From: Pseudomonas sp. MYb327
GTDB lineage: Bacteria; Pseudomonadota; Gammaproteobacteria; Pseudomonadales; Pseudomonadaceae
Direction of reading: 5' to 3'
DNA: 64,000 bases
NCBI RefSeq assembly: GCF_040438925.1
Contig: NZ_CP159258.1
Span: 5,293,001 to 5,357,000, forward strand
Numbering within the stretch: the stretch's first letter is position 1; each line of letters opens with the position of its first letter. Under the pieces are notes generated by a model. It was not told the origin of the DNA. It saw only the letters and a list, made by a program, of their open reading frames with translations, and searched no databases. Shown piece by piece: positions 9,130-20,760 of this stretch. The position numbers and the translations under genes were made by a program.

Positions 9130-11235
9130 TTAGGCGCGCATGCGGGTGATGCGGATCACCCCGGTCAGTGCGCGCAGTTTCTTGATCACGCGGGCCAGGT
9201 GCACGCGGTCGTGCACGCTGACCACCAGTTGGACCACGCTGATGCGACCATCGCGTTCGTCCATGCTGATTTTCTCGATATTGCCGTCGGCTGCGTTGAC
9301 GCTGCTGGCCAACAAGGCGATCAGGCCACGTTGGTGCTCCAGCTCGACGCGCAGCTCGACATTGAATTCGCCGGTGACATCCTTGGCCCACGATAGCTGG
9401 ATGCATTTTTCCGGGTTGTGGCGGATTTCGCTGATGTTGCGGCAGTTGTCCAGGTGCACGACCATGCCTTTGCCCGCGGACAAGTGACCGACGATCGGGT
9501 CGCCCGGGATCGGCGTGCAGCACTTGGCGTAGCTGAGCACCAGGCCTTCGGTGCCGCGAATCGCCAGCGGACCCTCCGGGCTCGGCAATTGTTCGCCTTC
9601 GCCGAGCAGGCGGCGTGCGACGACGTAGGCCATGCGGTTGCCCAGGCCGATGTCTTCCAGCAAGTCTTCGATCAGTTCGAGACGGTACTCGGTGAGCATT
9701 GCCTTGACGCGCTCTTGCGGGATCTTTTCCAGCGAGCTGTCGAAGCCGTTGAGGACCTTGTTCAGCAGGCGCTCGCCGAGGCTGATGGATTCGGAACGGC
9801 GTTGCAGTTTCAGTGCATGGCGGATGTGCGTGCGGGCCTTGCCGGTGACTACAAAGTTGAGCCATGCCGGGTTTGGCCGTGCGCCCGGAGCGCTGACGAT
9901 CTCGACCGTGGAGCCGCTTTGCAACGGTTCGGACAGCGGCGCGAGACGACGGTTGATCCGGCAAGCAATGCAGCTGTTGCCGACGTCGGTGTGCACCGCG
10001 TAAGCGAAGTCGACCGCCGTGGAGCCCTTGGGCAGCTCCATGATCCGGCCTTTGGGCGTGAACACGTAGACCTCGTCCGGGAACAGGTCGATCTTCACGC
10101 TTTCGATGAATTCCAGCGAATTGCCGGCGCGTTGCTGCATTTCCAGCACGCCTTTGACCCACTGACGGGCACGGGCGTGAGTGCCTTTTGGCTGCTCGTC
10201 GCCGCTGGATTTGTACAGCCAATGGGCGGCGATGCCATTGTTGGCCATCTCTTCCATTTCGCGGGTGCGGATCTGGATCTCGATCGGAACGCCGTGCATG
10301 CCGAACAGCGTGGTGTGCAGCGACTGATAGCCGTTGGCCTTGGGGATCGCGATGTAGTCCTTGAAGCGCCCCGGCAACGGTTTGTACAAATTATGTACTG
10401 CACCGAGTACGCGATAGCAGGTATCGACTTTGTCGACGATGATCCGGAACGCGTACACGTCCATGATCTCGTTGAAGGCCCGACGCTTGCCGCGCATTTT
10501 CTTGTAGATGCCGTAGAGGTGTTTCTGGCGACCGCTGACCTCACCCTGAATGCCGTCGACGGCCAGGCAATGGCTGAGGGACTCTTCGATCTTGTTGACG
10601 ATTTCCTTGCGGTTGCCCCGGGCGCGTTTGACCGCCTGGTAGATCCGCGCGGAACGCATCGGGTGCATGGCCTTGAAGCCGAGGTCTTCGAATTCTATGC
10701 GGATGGCGTGCATGCCCAGCCGGTTGGCAATGGGCGCATAGATTTCCAGGGTTTCCTTGGCGATGCGCCGGCGTTTTTCGCCGGACAGCACTTCCAGCGT
10801 GCGCATGTTGTGCAGGCGGTCGGCCAGCTTGACCAGGATCACGCGAATGTCGCGGGCCATGGCCATGGCCATTTTCTGGAAGTTTTCGGCCTGGGCTTCG
10901 GCCTTGGTCTCGAAGTTCATCTGGGTCAGTTTGCTGACCCCGTCGACCAGTTCGGCCACGGTTTCGCCGAACTGCGCTTGCAGCGCTTCCTTGGCAATCC
11001 CGGTGTCTTCGATCACGTCATGCAGCATGGCCGCCATCAAGCTCTGATGGTCCATATGCATGTCGGCAAGAATATTCGCAACCGCGAGTGGGTGCGTGAC
11101 GTACGCCTCACCGCTACGGCGGCGTTGGCCGTCGTGGGCTTGTTCGGCGTAGAAATACGCTCGGCGGACCAGGTTGACCTGGTCTTTGCCGAGGTAGGTC
11201 GATAAGCGATCGGCGAGGGCGTCTATGCTCGGCAT
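9130..11235 (-). CDS. spoT: Bifunctional (p)ppGpp synthase/hydrolase SpoT
   Basis: A 701-residue protein with the full long-RSH architecture: the HD hydrolase domain (H72-D73-V-I-E-D motif), a synthetase domain about 240-350, a TGS domain about 385-450 (VFTPKGRIMELPKG) and a C-terminal ACT domain. The intact HD motif and linkage to rpoZ identify SpoT rather than RelA. It controls alarmone levels during carbon, fatty-acid and phosphate stress. The order rpoZ-spoT-ridA is the usual one. Confidence 0.97.
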   Translation of the reverse strand: MPSIDALADRLSTYLGKDQVNLVRRAYFYAEQAHDGQRRRSGEAYVTHPLAVANILADMHMDHQSLMAAMLHDVIEDTGIAKEALQAQFGETVAELVDGVSKLTQMNFETKAEAQAENFQKMAMAMARDIRVILVKLADRLHNMRTLEVLSGEKRRRIAKETLEIYAPIANRLGMHAIRIEFEDLGFKAMHPMRSARIYQAVKRARGNRKEIVNKIEESLSHCLAVDGIQGEVSGRQKHLYGIYKKMRGKRRAFNEIMDVYAFRIIVDKVDTCYRVLGAVHNLYKPLPGRFKDYIAIPKANGYQSLHTTLFGMHGVPIEIQIRTREMEEMANNGIAAHWLYKSSGDEQPKGTHARARQWVKGVLEMQQRAGNSLEFIESVKIDLFPDEVYVFTPKGRIMELPKGSTAVDFAYAVHTDVGNSCIACRINRRLAPLSEPLQSGSTVEIVSAPGARPNPAWLNFVVTGKARTHIRHALKLQRRSESISLGERLLNKVLNGFDSSLEKIPQERVKAMLTEYRLELIEDLLEDIGLGNRMAYVVARRLLGEGEQLPSPEGPLAIRGTEGLVLSYAKCCTPIPGDPIVGHLSAGKGMVVHLDNCRNISEIRHNPEKCIQLSWAKDVTGEFNVELRVELEHQRGLIALLASSVNAADGNIEKISMDERDGRISVVQLVVSVHDRVHLARVIKKLRALTGVIRITRMRA

Positions 11236-11292
11236 GATGACTCCTGCCGTAAGCTTTTATCCCGCGCCGTGCTACGTCGACCAGGCATAGGC

Positions 11293-11556
11293 TTAGACGG
11301 CCTCGTTGGACTCGTCCTCGAATGCAGCAAAAAGCGGTTCATCTTCAACGATTTCGGCTTCTGCGATAGCTGCGTAGTCGATCAGGCCTTCAGCGATTTC
11401 ACGCAGGGCAACAACGGTAGGCTTGTCGTTTTCCCATGCTACTTTCGGCTCTTTGCCGCCGGTGGCCAATTGACGGGCACGCTTGGTAGAGAGCATGACC
11501 AGCTCAAAGCGGTTATCCACGTGTTCTAGGCAGTCTTCAACGGTTACGCGGGCCAT
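11293..11556 (-). CDS. rpoZ: DNA-directed RNA polymerase subunit omega
   Basis: An 87-residue omega subunit. [20 protein letters not shown] and the following RARQLATGG are diagnostic. The frame extends upstream to 11613, but the ATG at 11556 gives the universal N-terminus. Omega assists assembly of RNA polymerase and carries one ppGpp site, which makes its position beside spoT functionally neat. The gap to spoT is 57 bp. Confidence 0.97.
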   Translation of the reverse strand: MARVTVEDCLEHVDNRFELVMLSTKRARQLATGGKEPKVAWENDKPTVVALREIAEGLIDYAAIAEAEIVEDEPLFAAFEDESNEAV

Positions 11557-11619
11557 GGTCTTCCTCGTAGCAAATGCAATATGCGCGCTGCCCGGATGGG
11601 CGAGCGGACTCAACAGTTT

Positions 11620-11656
11620 AAAAAATCACCAGCGATTAGGGAAGCGCTGATTTTTT
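11620..11656 (-). terminator. Probable terminator between gmk and rpoZ
   Basis: On the minus strand an imperfect stem (AATCAGCG against CGCTGGTGATT) is followed by a run of six T. It lies 68 bp after the gmk stop. It may attenuate rather than fully end transcription into rpoZ. Confidence 0.5.
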
Positions 11657-11723
11657 GATCAAGCCCTTCAACGCGCTGCAAGCACCAATGTAAAGCCCTT
11701 ACAGCGGTTTTGGGAAGTGCAAA

Positions 11724-12356
<633 letters not shown>

Positions 12357-13220
12357 TTACTCAATATTCTGCACTTGTTCGCGCATCTGCTCGATCAACA
12401 CCTTGAGGTTGACCGCAGCCTGGGTGCTGCGCGGGTCGAAGGCTTTGGAGCCCAGTGTGTTGGCTTCGCGGTTGAGTTCCTGCATCAGGAAGTCCAGGCG
12501 TCGCCCGGCTGCGCCACCGGACTTGAGCACCCGGCGAACTTCAATGATGTGAGTGCTCAGGCGATCCAGTTCTTCGGCGACGTCGCTTTTCTGAGCGAGC
12601 ATGACCATTTCCTGTTCCAGGCGCTGCGGATCCATTTCGGCCTTCATATCGGCAAATCGATCGAGAACCTTCTGGCGCTGGGTGCCGAGCATTTGCGGAA
12701 CGAGTTCGCGCAGGGTGACCACGTCTTCTTCAATCGACGTCAAGCGATCGTTGATCAGGCGAGCCAGCTCCGCGCCTTCTCGCTCACGGCCGGCCTTGAG
12801 TTCTTTCAAACCCTGGTTGAACAGTGCCAGCGCTTCGGCATTCAAGGCTTGCGGATCGGTTGCGTCACCCACCAGCACGCCGGGCCAGGCCAGGACTTCG
12901 AGGGGATTCAGTGCAGCCGGATTCTTGATCAGGCTGGCGATCGTCTCGGCGGCCGCGACCAATTGTGCAGCACGCGCCTGATCCACTTGCAGCGCTTTGC
13001 CTGTGTTTTCTTCGGTGAAGCGCAGCGTGCATTCGAGCTTGCCCCGGGACACGCCCTGACGCAGCGCTTCGCGGACGGCGCCTTCGAGGTCACGAAAGGA
13101 CTCAGGCAGACGCAAGTGGGGTTCCAGGTAGCGGCTGTTGACCGAACGCAGCTCCCAGCTCAGGGTGCCCTGAACGCCGGCTTTTTCGACGCGGGCAAAG
13201 GCGGTCATGCTGTGCACCAT
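12357..13220 (-). CDS. yicC: YicC family endoribonuclease-like protein
   Basis: A 287-residue YicC protein, with MVHSMTAFARVE at the N-terminus and ELNREANTLGSKA near the C-terminus. The family has been linked to RNA turnover in enterobacteria; its role here is not proven. The open frame begins at 13235, but the ATG at 13220 gives the family N-terminus. It is divergent from rph. Confidence 0.93.
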   Translation of the reverse strand: MVHSMTAFARVEKAGVQGTLSWELRSVNSRYLEPHLRLPESFRDLEGAVREALRQGVSRGKLECTLRFTEENTGKALQVDQARAAQLVAAAETIASLIKNPAALNPLEVLAWPGVLVGDATDPQALNAEALALFNQGLKELKAGREREGAELARLINDRLTSIEEDVVTLRELVPQMLGTQRQKVLDRFADMKAEMDPQRLEQEMVMLAQKSDVAEELDRLSTHIIEVRRVLKSGGAAGRRLDFLMQELNREANTLGSKAFDPRSTQAAVNLKVLIEQMREQVQNIE

Positions 13221-13422
13221 GGCGGTACCTCGCAATGCAGATCGGCCCGGAATTAAGGTTCCGGCATTCCGATATCAATGAATTAAAGCCGATAGGCAGC
13301 AAAGGCGCAGGATTGTAGCGCAGTGGCGCGGATGCGCCCAAACACACGGTGTGACAAACGGCTGCAGGTCGTCGACGACGGGCTGTTCAGAGCCTTCGGT
13401 CGTCGGAGGATTTTTTTAGAAG

Positions 13423-13451
13423 TGCCCAGCCGTGGCTGGCGGCTCTATAAT
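13423..13451 (+). promoter_or_regulatory. Sigma-70-like promoter of rph
   Basis: A perfect -10 hexamer TATAAT lies at 13446-13451, 36 bp before the rph ATG. The -35 region 17 bp upstream (TGCCCA at 13423) is poor, so the -10 assignment is firmer than the -35. Confidence 0.5.
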
Positions 13452-13487
13452 GCTCCGCAGTTTTCCGTCCCCGTACAGGTATCCCTT

Positions 13488-14210
13488 ATGAAACGTCCAA
13501 GTGGTCGCGCTGCCGATCAGCTCCGCTCGATCCGCATTACCCGCAACTACACCAAACACGCCGAGGGATCTGTACTGGTCGAGTTCGGTGACACCAAAGT
13601 CATCTGCACCGTCAGCGTCGAAAACGGTGTGCCGCGCTTTCTCAAAGGCCAGGGCCAAGGCTGGTTGACCGCCGAATACGGCATGCTGCCGCGCGCCACT
13701 GGCGAGCGCAACCAGCGTGAAGCGAGTCGCGGCAAGCAAGGCGGCCGCACCCTGGAAATCCAGCGTCTGATCGGTCGTTCGCTGCGTGCATCCCTCGACA
13801 TGTCGAAGCTCGGCGACGTCACCCTGTACGTCGATTGCGACGTGATCCAGGCTGACGGCGGCACCCGCACCGCATCGATTACCGGCGCTATGGTTGCGCT
13901 GGTCGATGCCTTGAAAGTGATCAAGAAGCGCGGCGGCCTGAAAGGCGGCGACCCGCTCAAGCAGATGATCGCTGCCGTTTCGGTGGGCATGTATCAAGGT
14001 GAGCCGGTGCTCGACCTCGACTACCTGGAAGACTCGGCTGCCGAGACCGACCTGAACGTTGTGATGACCAGCACTGGTGGCTTCATCGAAGTCCAAGGCA
14101 CTGCCGAAGGCGCGCCGTTCCAGCCGGAAGAGCTGAACGCCATGCTTGAGCTGGCGAAAAAAGGCATGAACGAAATCTTCGATCTGCAGAAAGCCGCACT
14201 GGCTGACTGA
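13488..14210 (+). CDS. rph: Ribonuclease PH
   Basis: A 240-residue phosphorolytic 3'-5' exoribonuclease that trims tRNA 3' ends. [15 protein letters not shown] is the standard N-terminus and sets the start at 13488, although the frame is open from 13323. RNase PH signatures include [25 protein letters not shown] and [13 protein letters not shown] near the C-terminus. Complete, with no sign of the E. coli K-12 rph frameshift. The order rph-crc-pyrE is conserved in Pseudomonas. Confidence 0.97.
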   Translation: MKRPSGRAADQLRSIRITRNYTKHAEGSVLVEFGDTKVICTVSVENGVPRFLKGQGQGWLTAEYGMLPRATGERNQREASRGKQGGRTLEIQRLIGRSLRASLDMSKLGDVTLYVDCDVIQADGGTRTASITGAMVALVDALKVIKKRGGLKGGDPLKQMIAAVSVGMYQGEPVLDLDYLEDSAAETDLNVVMTSTGGFIEVQGTAEGAPFQPEELNAMLELAKKGMNEIFDLQKAALAD

Positions 14211-14239
14211 TTGATTCGACGTCTGGCAAGGAGAGCGCC

Positions 14240-14608
14240 ATGAGTGATGAGCAACAACTGCTGCCCACCCCGAGCCCCGAGGCTCGACAGTGGGCGATGT
14301 TTTGCCACCTCTCGGCGTTTCTCGGCGTCTGGTTGCCCTTCGGTCACCTGATCGGGCCGCTGATACTCTGGCAGTGGAAGCGTGAAACCGACCCGTTCAT
14401 CGATGCCCAAGGCAGGGAAGCGCTGAACTTTCAAATCACCGTGGCCCTGGTCTCGGGCATTTGTTACTTGCTGATGCTGGTTCTGATCGGTTTTGCGCTG
14501 TTGCCGTTGGTGCTGATCGGGGCGATGGTGCTGTCCATCATTGCCGGGCTAAAGGCCAATGACGGGTTGCCGTACCGTTATCCGTTCACCTGGCGGTTGA
14601 TCAAATAG
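14240..14608 (+). CDS. DUF4870 small membrane protein
   Basis: A 122-residue protein. A soluble N-terminus is followed by three or four hydrophobic segments (about 19-45, 70-90 and 92-108) and the family phrase FQITVALVSGICY. The function of DUF4870 proteins is not established. It lies 29 bp downstream of rph on the same strand with a good AAGGAGAG ribosome site, so it is probably co-transcribed. Confidence 0.85.
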   Translation: MSDEQQLLPTPSPEARQWAMFCHLSAFLGVWLPFGHLIGPLILWQWKRETDPFIDAQGREALNFQITVALVSGICYLLMLVLIGFALLPLVLIGAMVLSIIAGLKANDGLPYRYPFTWRLIK

Positions 14609-14622
14609 CGATCAATCTACTC

Positions 14623-14649
14623 GTAGGAGCCAGCAAGCCGCTCCTACAG
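14623..14649. repeat. Single short REP hairpin
   Basis: GTAGGAGC at 14623-14630 pairs with GCTCCTAC at 14640-14647 around a 9-nt loop. It looks like a collapsed copy of the CTGTAGGAGC repeat seen elsewhere in the window. Confidence 0.7.
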
Positions 14650-14669
14650 AAAGCTGATCACTACGCACG

Positions 14670-14698
14670 AAAAAGCCGACCCTGAAGTCGGCTTTTTC
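14670..14698. terminator. Bidirectional terminator between DUF4870 gene and crc
   Basis: AAAAAGCCGAC and GTCGGCTTTTT form a strong stem, flanked by A and T runs on both sides. It serves the rph unit on the plus strand and crc on the minus strand. Confidence 0.9.
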
Positions 14699-14716
14699 GT
14701 ATCTGCGAAACGACGC

Positions 14717-15496
14717 TTAGATTGTCAGCGTCCAGTCGTAGTCCACGATCAACGGCGCATGCTGCGAGAACCGTGGCTGACGTGGCAGGCGTGCGCTCCG
14801 TACAAAACGGCGCAACCCTGGCGTCAGAATCTGGTAATCGAAGCGCCAGCCGAGATTGAGCATCTCGGCCTGCTCGTTATCCGGCCACCAGCTGTACTGA
14901 TCGCCTTCGCGACTGACTTCGCGCAGGGCATCGACATAACCCATATTGCCGACAATCTCGTCCATCCAGGTACGTTCAGGTGCCAGGAAGCCCGGGGATT
15001 GCTGGCTGTCGCGCCAGTTCTTGATATCCAGCTTCTGTTGCGCGACGTACAGCGAGCCACAATAAATGTACTCGCGACGTTTGCGCCGCTGTTTATCCAG
15101 ATAACGGGCGAAGTCGTCCATTAGCTTGAACTTCTGGTTCAAGTCTTCATCGCCGTTCTGCCCCGAAGGGAGCAGCAAGGTCGCGATGCTGACCTTGTCG
15201 AAATCGGCTTGCAGGTAGCGCCCGTAGCGGTCGGCCGTCTCGAAACCGAGACCGCTGATGACAGCCTTCGGTTGCAGCCGCGAATACAAAGCCACGCCAC
15301 CTTGGGCGGGAACTTCGGCATCGCAGGCATAAAGGAAGTATCCATCCAGTTGGAAGGCTGGATCGTCCAGTTCAAAGGCGGAGGCGCGGGTGTCCTGCAG
15401 GCAGATGACGTCGGCATTCTGTGCTTGCAGCCAACTGAGCAAACCACGCTCGACTGCAGCCTGAATACCATTGACGTTCACACTGATGATCCGCAT
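14717..15496 (-). CDS. crc: Catabolite repression control protein Crc
   Basis: A 259-residue member of the endonuclease/exonuclease/phosphatase fold, starting MRIISVNVNGIQAA. In pseudomonads this exonuclease III-like protein works with Hfq to repress translation of catabolic mRNAs when preferred carbon sources are present, and it lacks DNA-repair activity. Where active nucleases carry key acidic or His residues the sequence reads YIYCGSLYVAQ and FSQHAPLIVDYDW, in line with catalytic decay. The start at 15496 is chosen over 15532 by the conserved N-terminus. Divergent from pyrE. Confidence 0.95.
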   Translation of the reverse strand: MRIISVNVNGIQAAVERGLLSWLQAQNADVICLQDTRASAFELDDPAFQLDGYFLYACDAEVPAQGGVALYSRLQPKAVISGLGFETADRYGRYLQADFDKVSIATLLLPSGQNGDEDLNQKFKLMDDFARYLDKQRRKRREYIYCGSLYVAQQKLDIKNWRDSQQSPGFLAPERTWMDEIVGNMGYVDALREVSREGDQYSWWPDNEQAEMLNLGWRFDYQILTPGLRRFVRSARLPRQPRFSQHAPLIVDYDWTLTI

Positions 15497-15578
15497 AAAT
15501 GGCCCCAAAAATCGCGTGCGTGTATGATACACGGCGTCAAGCTAATTAGCTAAATCCGTGGTATTTGGGGTTTTTTTC

Positions 15579-16223
15579 ATGCAAGCGTATCAGCGCGATT
15601 TCATTCGTTTTGCCATCGATCGCGGCGTTTTGCGCTTCGGTGAGTTCACCCTGAAGTCCGGGCGCACCAGTCCATACTTCTTCAACGCCGGCCTGTTCAA
15701 CTCGGGTTCCGCCCTGGCGCAGCTGGGGCGTTTCTACGCCGCAGCCATTGCCGAGAGCGGCATTTCGTTCGATGTGCTGTTCGGTCCGGCCTACAAGGGC
15801 ATCCCTTTGGCGGCCACTACCGCCGTAGCGTTGGCCGAACATCACAACCGTGACCTGCCATGGTGCTTCAACCGCAAGGAAGCCAAGGCCCACGGCGAAG
15901 GCGGCAGCCTGGTAGGCGCTCCGTTGACCGGTGAAGTGTTGATCATCGACGACGTGATCACGGCGGGCACCGCCATTCGCGAAGTGATGCAGATCATCGC
16001 TTCCCAGGACGGCGCCAAGGCTGCAGGCGTGCTGATCGCCCTGAACCGCCAAGAGCGCGGCAATGGCGAATTGTCGGCGATCCAGGAAGTGGAACGCGAC
16101 TTCGGCATTCCGGTGATCAGCATCGTTTCGCTGAACCAGGTGCTGGAATTCCTCGCAGACGATCCGCAGCTCAAGCAACATCTGCCGGCGGTTGAAGCCT
16201 ACCGCGCCCAATTCGGCGTTTAA
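15579..16223 (+). CDS. pyrE: Orotate phosphoribosyltransferase
   Basis: A 214-residue enzyme that converts orotate and PRPP to OMP in pyrimidine synthesis. The PRPP-binding loop reads [24 protein letters not shown] and the catalytic-loop [11 protein letters not shown] are present. The start at 15579 matches the family N-terminus MQAYQRDFI. Intact and at its usual site beside crc. Confidence 0.97.
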   Translation: MQAYQRDFIRFAIDRGVLRFGEFTLKSGRTSPYFFNAGLFNSGSALAQLGRFYAAAIAESGISFDVLFGPAYKGIPLAATTAVALAEHHNRDLPWCFNRKEAKAHGEGGSLVGAPLTGEVLIIDDVITAGTAIREVMQIIASQDGAKAAGVLIALNRQERGNGELSAIQEVERDFGIPVISIVSLNQVLEFLADDPQLKQHLPAVEAYRAQFGV

Positions 16224-16248
16224 CCTCTATTTCCTGTGGGGAGCTTGT

Positions 16249-16277
16249 GTGGTGAGGGAGCAAGCTCCCTCGCCACA
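16249..16277. repeat. Single REP element (GAGGGAGCAAGCTCCCTC type)
   Basis: A near-perfect palindrome, GTGGTGAGGGAGC / GCTCCCTCGCCAC. It belongs to a different REP class from the CTGTAGGAGC repeats and matches the larger copy at 18844. Confidence 0.75.
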
Positions 16278-16308
16278 AAAAAGCAGCTCTCCTTAGGGAG
16301 AACGGTGC

Positions 16309-16348
16309 AAAAAAAGACCCCGCTCAGCCAGGCTGAGCGGGGTCTTTT
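16309..16348. terminator. Bidirectional terminator between pyrE and argB
   Basis: A long GC-rich stem (AAAGACCCCGCTCAGCC and its complement GGCTGAGCGGGGTCTTT) is flanked by A and T runs. It serves both converging genes. Confidence 0.93.
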
Positions 16349-16363
16349 AGTACGCGCTATCGC

Positions 16364-17269
<906 letters not shown>

Positions 17270-17286
17270 TCAGGGCTCCGGGTGAA

Positions 17287-18684
17287 TCAGAACGGTAGTT
17301 GGAGATCAGGTGCAACACGCTTCAACTGGACGCTGAAAACGTCCTTGATGCGCTGCAGTTCAGCCTCGTCATCGGCCTCGAAACGCAACACCAGCACCGG
17401 TGTGGTGTTGGAGGCGCGAACCAGGCCCCAGCCTTTGGCATAGTCGACTCGCACGCCGTCAATGGTGGTCAGGTCGGCGCCTTCGCCCCACTTCGCATCG
17501 TGCAGTGCATCAATGATGCTGAATTTGCTCTCTTCGGTCACATGGATATTGATTTCTGGCGTAGAAATATCGTTTGGGAAGGTCGCAAACAGCTCTTCCG
17601 CCGAAGATTTTTCCTTGCTGAGGATTTCCAGCAACCGCGCGGCGCTGTAGATGCCGTCGTCGAAACCGAACCAGCGCTCCTTGAAGAAGATGTGGCCGCT
17701 CATTTCGCCGGCCAACAGGGCGCCGGATTGTTTCATCTTCTTTTTGATCAACGAATGACCAGTCTTCCACATTAGCGGACGACCACCGTATTCCTTGATC
17801 AGCGGGATCAGGCGACGGGTGCATTTGACGTCGAAGATGATTTCCGCGTCCGGATTACGCGCCACCACGTCGCGGGCGAACAGCATCAGCAGGCGATCCG
17901 GGAAGACGATGCTGCCGGTGTTGGTCACCACGCCGACACGGTCGCCGTCGCCGTCGAAGGCCAGACCGATATCAGCGTTGGTTTCCTTGACCTTGGCGAT
18001 CAGGTCGATGAGGTTTTCAGGCTTGCCCGGATCCGGGTGGTGGTTCGGGAAGTTGCCGTCGACTTCGCAGAACAGCGGGATGACTTCGCAGTTCAGCGCT
18101 TCGATCAGTTGCGGGGCGATCACGCCGGCGGCGCCATTACCGCAGTCCACGACAACTTTGAGGCGACGGGCCAGTTTGATGTCCTGGACGATTTCGGAGG
18201 TATAGCGGTCGAGGATTTCTACTTTGGTAATGCTGCCCTTGCCGCTGCTCAGGTTGTTGGTCTTGAGTCGGTCATGCAGGGCCTGAATCTGTTCGTTGGC
18301 CAAGGTGTCGCCAGCGATGACGATCTTGAAGCCGTTGTAGTTCGACGGGTTGTGGCTGCCGGTCAGCATCACGCCGGATTTGCCGGCCAGGATGTTGGCG
18401 GCGTAATACAGCGCCGGAGTCGGTACCAGGCCTACGTCGCTGACGTGGCAGCCGCTATCGGCCAGGCCTTGAATCAGTTGTTCCACCAACTCCGGGCCGG
18501 ACAGGCGACCGTCACGGCCAACGGATACGTTTGGTTCATCCTGAGCCAGACTTTGGGCACCAATGGCGCGACCGAGCCAGTAAGCCGTTTCTGCGTTCAG
18601 AAATTCCGGGACGGTGCCGCGAATGTCGTAGGCGCGGAAAATGCTGTCAGGGAACTTGGGGGCAATTTTGCTCGGGGTGTTCAT
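17287..18684 (-). CDS. algC: Phosphomannomutase/phosphoglucomutase AlgC
   Basis: A 465-residue alpha-D-phosphohexomutase. The phosphoserine loop TGSHNPSNYNG places the catalytic Ser at residue 110, and the metal loop FDGDGDRVG is intact. AlgC interconverts mannose- and glucose-6-phosphate with their 1-phosphates, supplying alginate, LPS and exopolysaccharide precursors. It is the short form, without the N-terminal membrane extension some pseudomonads carry. Its products could also feed any glycan modified by the island at 49-55 kb. Confidence 0.95.
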   Translation of the reverse strand: MNTPSKIAPKFPDSIFRAYDIRGTVPEFLNAETAYWLGRAIGAQSLAQDEPNVSVGRDGRLSGPELVEQLIQGLADSGCHVSDVGLVPTPALYYAANILAGKSGVMLTGSHNPSNYNGFKIVIAGDTLANEQIQALHDRLKTNNLSSGKGSITKVEILDRYTSEIVQDIKLARRLKVVVDCGNGAAGVIAPQLIEALNCEVIPLFCEVDGNFPNHHPDPGKPENLIDLIAKVKETNADIGLAFDGDGDRVGVVTNTGSIVFPDRLLMLFARDVVARNPDAEIIFDVKCTRRLIPLIKEYGGRPLMWKTGHSLIKKKMKQSGALLAGEMSGHIFFKERWFGFDDGIYSAARLLEILSKEKSSAEELFATFPNDISTPEINIHVTEESKFSIIDALHDAKWGEGADLTTIDGVRVDYAKGWGLVRASNTTPVLVLRFEADDEAELQRIKDVFSVQLKRVAPDLQLPF

Positions 18685-18843
18685 CGGGGGGAATACTCCA
18701 TCTCGAAAGTGGCTGGACCTGTCTGCGATTTGCCCGGCAGGCTCAAACTGAAGGGTATGACGGCGTTTTCAACAGAGAGTTCGTGGTGCGAAAAGGCCAC
18801 CCCAGCAATGTCAGCAGTTTTTTGACCGGTCAATACCTCGATT

Positions 18844-18940
18844 TTGTGGCGAGAGAGCTTGCCCCTGCTTGAGTGCGAAGCGCTCACAAAATTAGTGGGG
18901 CCGCTGCGCAGCCCAGCGGGAGCAAGCTCCCTCGCCACAA
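18844..18940. repeat. REPIN (TTGTGGCGAGNGAGCTTGC type)
   Basis: TTGTGGCGAGAGAGCTTGC at the left pairs with GCAAGCTCCCTCGCCACAA ending at 18940. It occupies the gap between dut and algC, both on the minus strand. Confidence 0.88.
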
Positions 18941-18955
18941 TGAATCTCTATCGAA

Positions 18956-19411
18956 TCAACGGGTGCCGGTATGGCCGAAACCGCCAGTGCCGCGCTCGGT
19001 TTCGACAAATTCTTCAACCATTTCGAAGTGAGCCTGCACGACGGGCACCAGCACCAGCTGCGCCAGGCGCTCACCAACCGGCATGGTGAATTCGGTCTGG
19101 CCACGGTTCCAGCAGGAAACCATCAACGGGCCCTGATAATCCGAGTCGATCAAGCCGACCAGGTTACCCAGCACGATGCCGTGCTTATGACCCATGCCGG
19201 AGCGCGGCAGAATCAGCGCCGCCAGGTTCGGATCGCCGATGTAAACAGACAGGCCGGTCGGGATCAGTACGGTTTCGCCCGGCTTAATGACGGTGTCCTT
19301 TTCCAGCATGGCGCGCAGATCGAGGCCGGCGGAGCCAGGCGTGGCGTACTGCGGCAGCGGAAATTCGGTACCGATGCGGGGGTCGAGGATCTTGGCTTGC
19401 AAAGCGTGCAT
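18956..19411 (-). CDS. dut: dUTP diphosphatase
   Basis: A 151-residue trimeric dUTPase. The conserved motifs appear in order: [28 protein letters not shown] and the C-terminal GTGGFGHTG. It hydrolyses dUTP to dUMP and pyrophosphate, preventing uracil incorporation and supplying dTMP synthesis. It starts 5 bp after the coaBC stop and is therefore co-transcribed with it. Confidence 0.97.
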   Translation of the reverse strand: MHALQAKILDPRIGTEFPLPQYATPGSAGLDLRAMLEKDTVIKPGETVLIPTGLSVYIGDPNLAALILPRSGMGHKHGIVLGNLVGLIDSDYQGPLMVSCWNRGQTEFTMPVGERLAQLVLVPVVQAHFEMVEEFVETERGTGGFGHTGTR

Positions 19412-19416
19412 GTAAA

Positions 19417-20625
19417 TTAAACCTGGTTCAGACGTTCGGCGATAAAAGTGATCAGCTGGCGAGCAATCTTGCTCTTGCTGGTCTGGGCGAAAAGTGTGGC
19501 GTGAAGCTCGCGGTCGATCACGCTGCAGGCGTTCTCTTCGCTGTTGAAGCCAATGCTCGGGTTGGCGACGTCGTTGGCGACGATCAAATCGAGATTCTTG
19601 TCTTTCAACTTGCGGGCGGCGTAATCGAGCAGGTGTTCGGTTTCGGCGGCGAAACCAACACTGAACGGACGGTCGGGACGGGTGGCGATGCTGGCCAGGA
19701 TATCCGGGTTGCGCACCATTTGTAGTAACAAGCCGTCACCGTTTGTAGGGTCTTTCTTGAGTTTCTGTGGTGCGACGACTTCCGGGCGGTAATCCGCAAC
19801 CGCAGCCGAGGCGATGAACAGGTCGCACGGGATTGCGGACTCACACGCGGCGAGCATGTCGCGGGCGCTGACCACGTCGATGCGCGTGACACGATCCGGG
19901 GTTGGCAGGTGTACCGGGCCGCTGATCAGCGTGACGCGGGCGCCAGCCTCTATTGCGGCTTCGGCCAGGGCGAAGCCCATTTTGCCGGAGCTGTGGTTGG
20001 TGATGTAGCGCACCGGATCGATGTTTTCCTGGGTCGGGCCAGCGGTGATAACCACGTGCTTGCCGGTCAGGGCCTGACGCTTGAAACAATCGGCGGCGAG
20101 CTGTGCGAGGTCGGTGGCTTCGAGCATGCGCCCAAGACCTACATCGCCGCAGGCCTGGCTGCCGGAGGCTGGGCCGAAAACTTTCAGGTCACGGTTTTCG
20201 AGTGTTTGCAGGTTGGCCTGGGTGGCCGGGTCGCGCCACATCGCCTGGTTCATGGCCGGGGCAACGGCAACAACAGCGTCGGTGGCCAGTACCAGAGTGG
20301 TCAGCAAGTCATCGGCGATGCCTTGGGCCAGACGCGCGATCAGGTCCGCAGTGGCCGGGGCGATGAGTACCAGATCGGCCCATTTGGCCAATTCGATGTG
20401 CCCCATGGCGGCTTCGGCCGCAGGATCCAGCAAATCCAGGTGCACAGGGTGCCCGGACAGGGCTTGCATGGTCAGCGGGGTGATGAACTCGGCACCGCCA
20501 CGGGTCATGACCACTCGCACTTCGGCGCCCTGGTCCATCAGCCGGCGGACCAGGTCGGCGCTCTTGTAGGCAGCGATGCCGCCGCCGACGCCCAGAACAA
20601 TGCGTTTCCGATACAGCCGCTGCAT
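19417..20625 (-). CDS. coaBC: Phosphopantothenoylcysteine synthase/decarboxylase
   Basis: A 402-residue bifunctional enzyme of coenzyme A synthesis. The N-terminal flavin-dependent decarboxylase (CoaC) carries [20 protein letters not shown] and the catalytic Cys in SQACGDVG. The C-terminal CTP-dependent synthase (CoaB) follows from about residue 190, with [21 protein letters not shown]. The frame is open to 20694, but the ATG at 20625 gives the standard [12 protein letters not shown] start. Divergent from radC. Confidence 0.96.
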   Translation of the reverse strand: MQRLYRKRIVLGVGGGIAAYKSADLVRRLMDQGAEVRVVMTRGGAEFITPLTMQALSGHPVHLDLLDPAAEAAMGHIELAKWADLVLIAPATADLIARLAQGIADDLLTTLVLATDAVVAVAPAMNQAMWRDPATQANLQTLENRDLKVFGPASGSQACGDVGLGRMLEATDLAQLAADCFKRQALTGKHVVITAGPTQENIDPVRYITNHSSGKMGFALAEAAIEAGARVTLISGPVHLPTPDRVTRIDVVSARDMLAACESAIPCDLFIASAAVADYRPEVVAPQKLKKDPTNGDGLLLQMVRNPDILASIATRPDRPFSVGFAAETEHLLDYAARKLKDKNLDLIVANDVANPSIGFNSEENACSVIDRELHATLFAQTSKSKIARQLITFIAERLNQV

Positions 20626-20760
20626 AGGCCTGCCTTTCATTTCGTTGATGACTGCGTGGCGAAACCCCCTCCCCAGGAGTGAATTCGCCCGCAAAAAAGA
20701 TGGGCTACGATATCACAGCGACCGCTACGGAACAGCGGCGCCCACAGACAGGGAGGTGCT

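Noticed and set aside
9418-11205. A 595-codon open frame on the plus strand opposite spoT
   Set aside because: It is antisense to spoT, a clear full-length gene. High-GC third positions create such shadows; the translation shows no family features.
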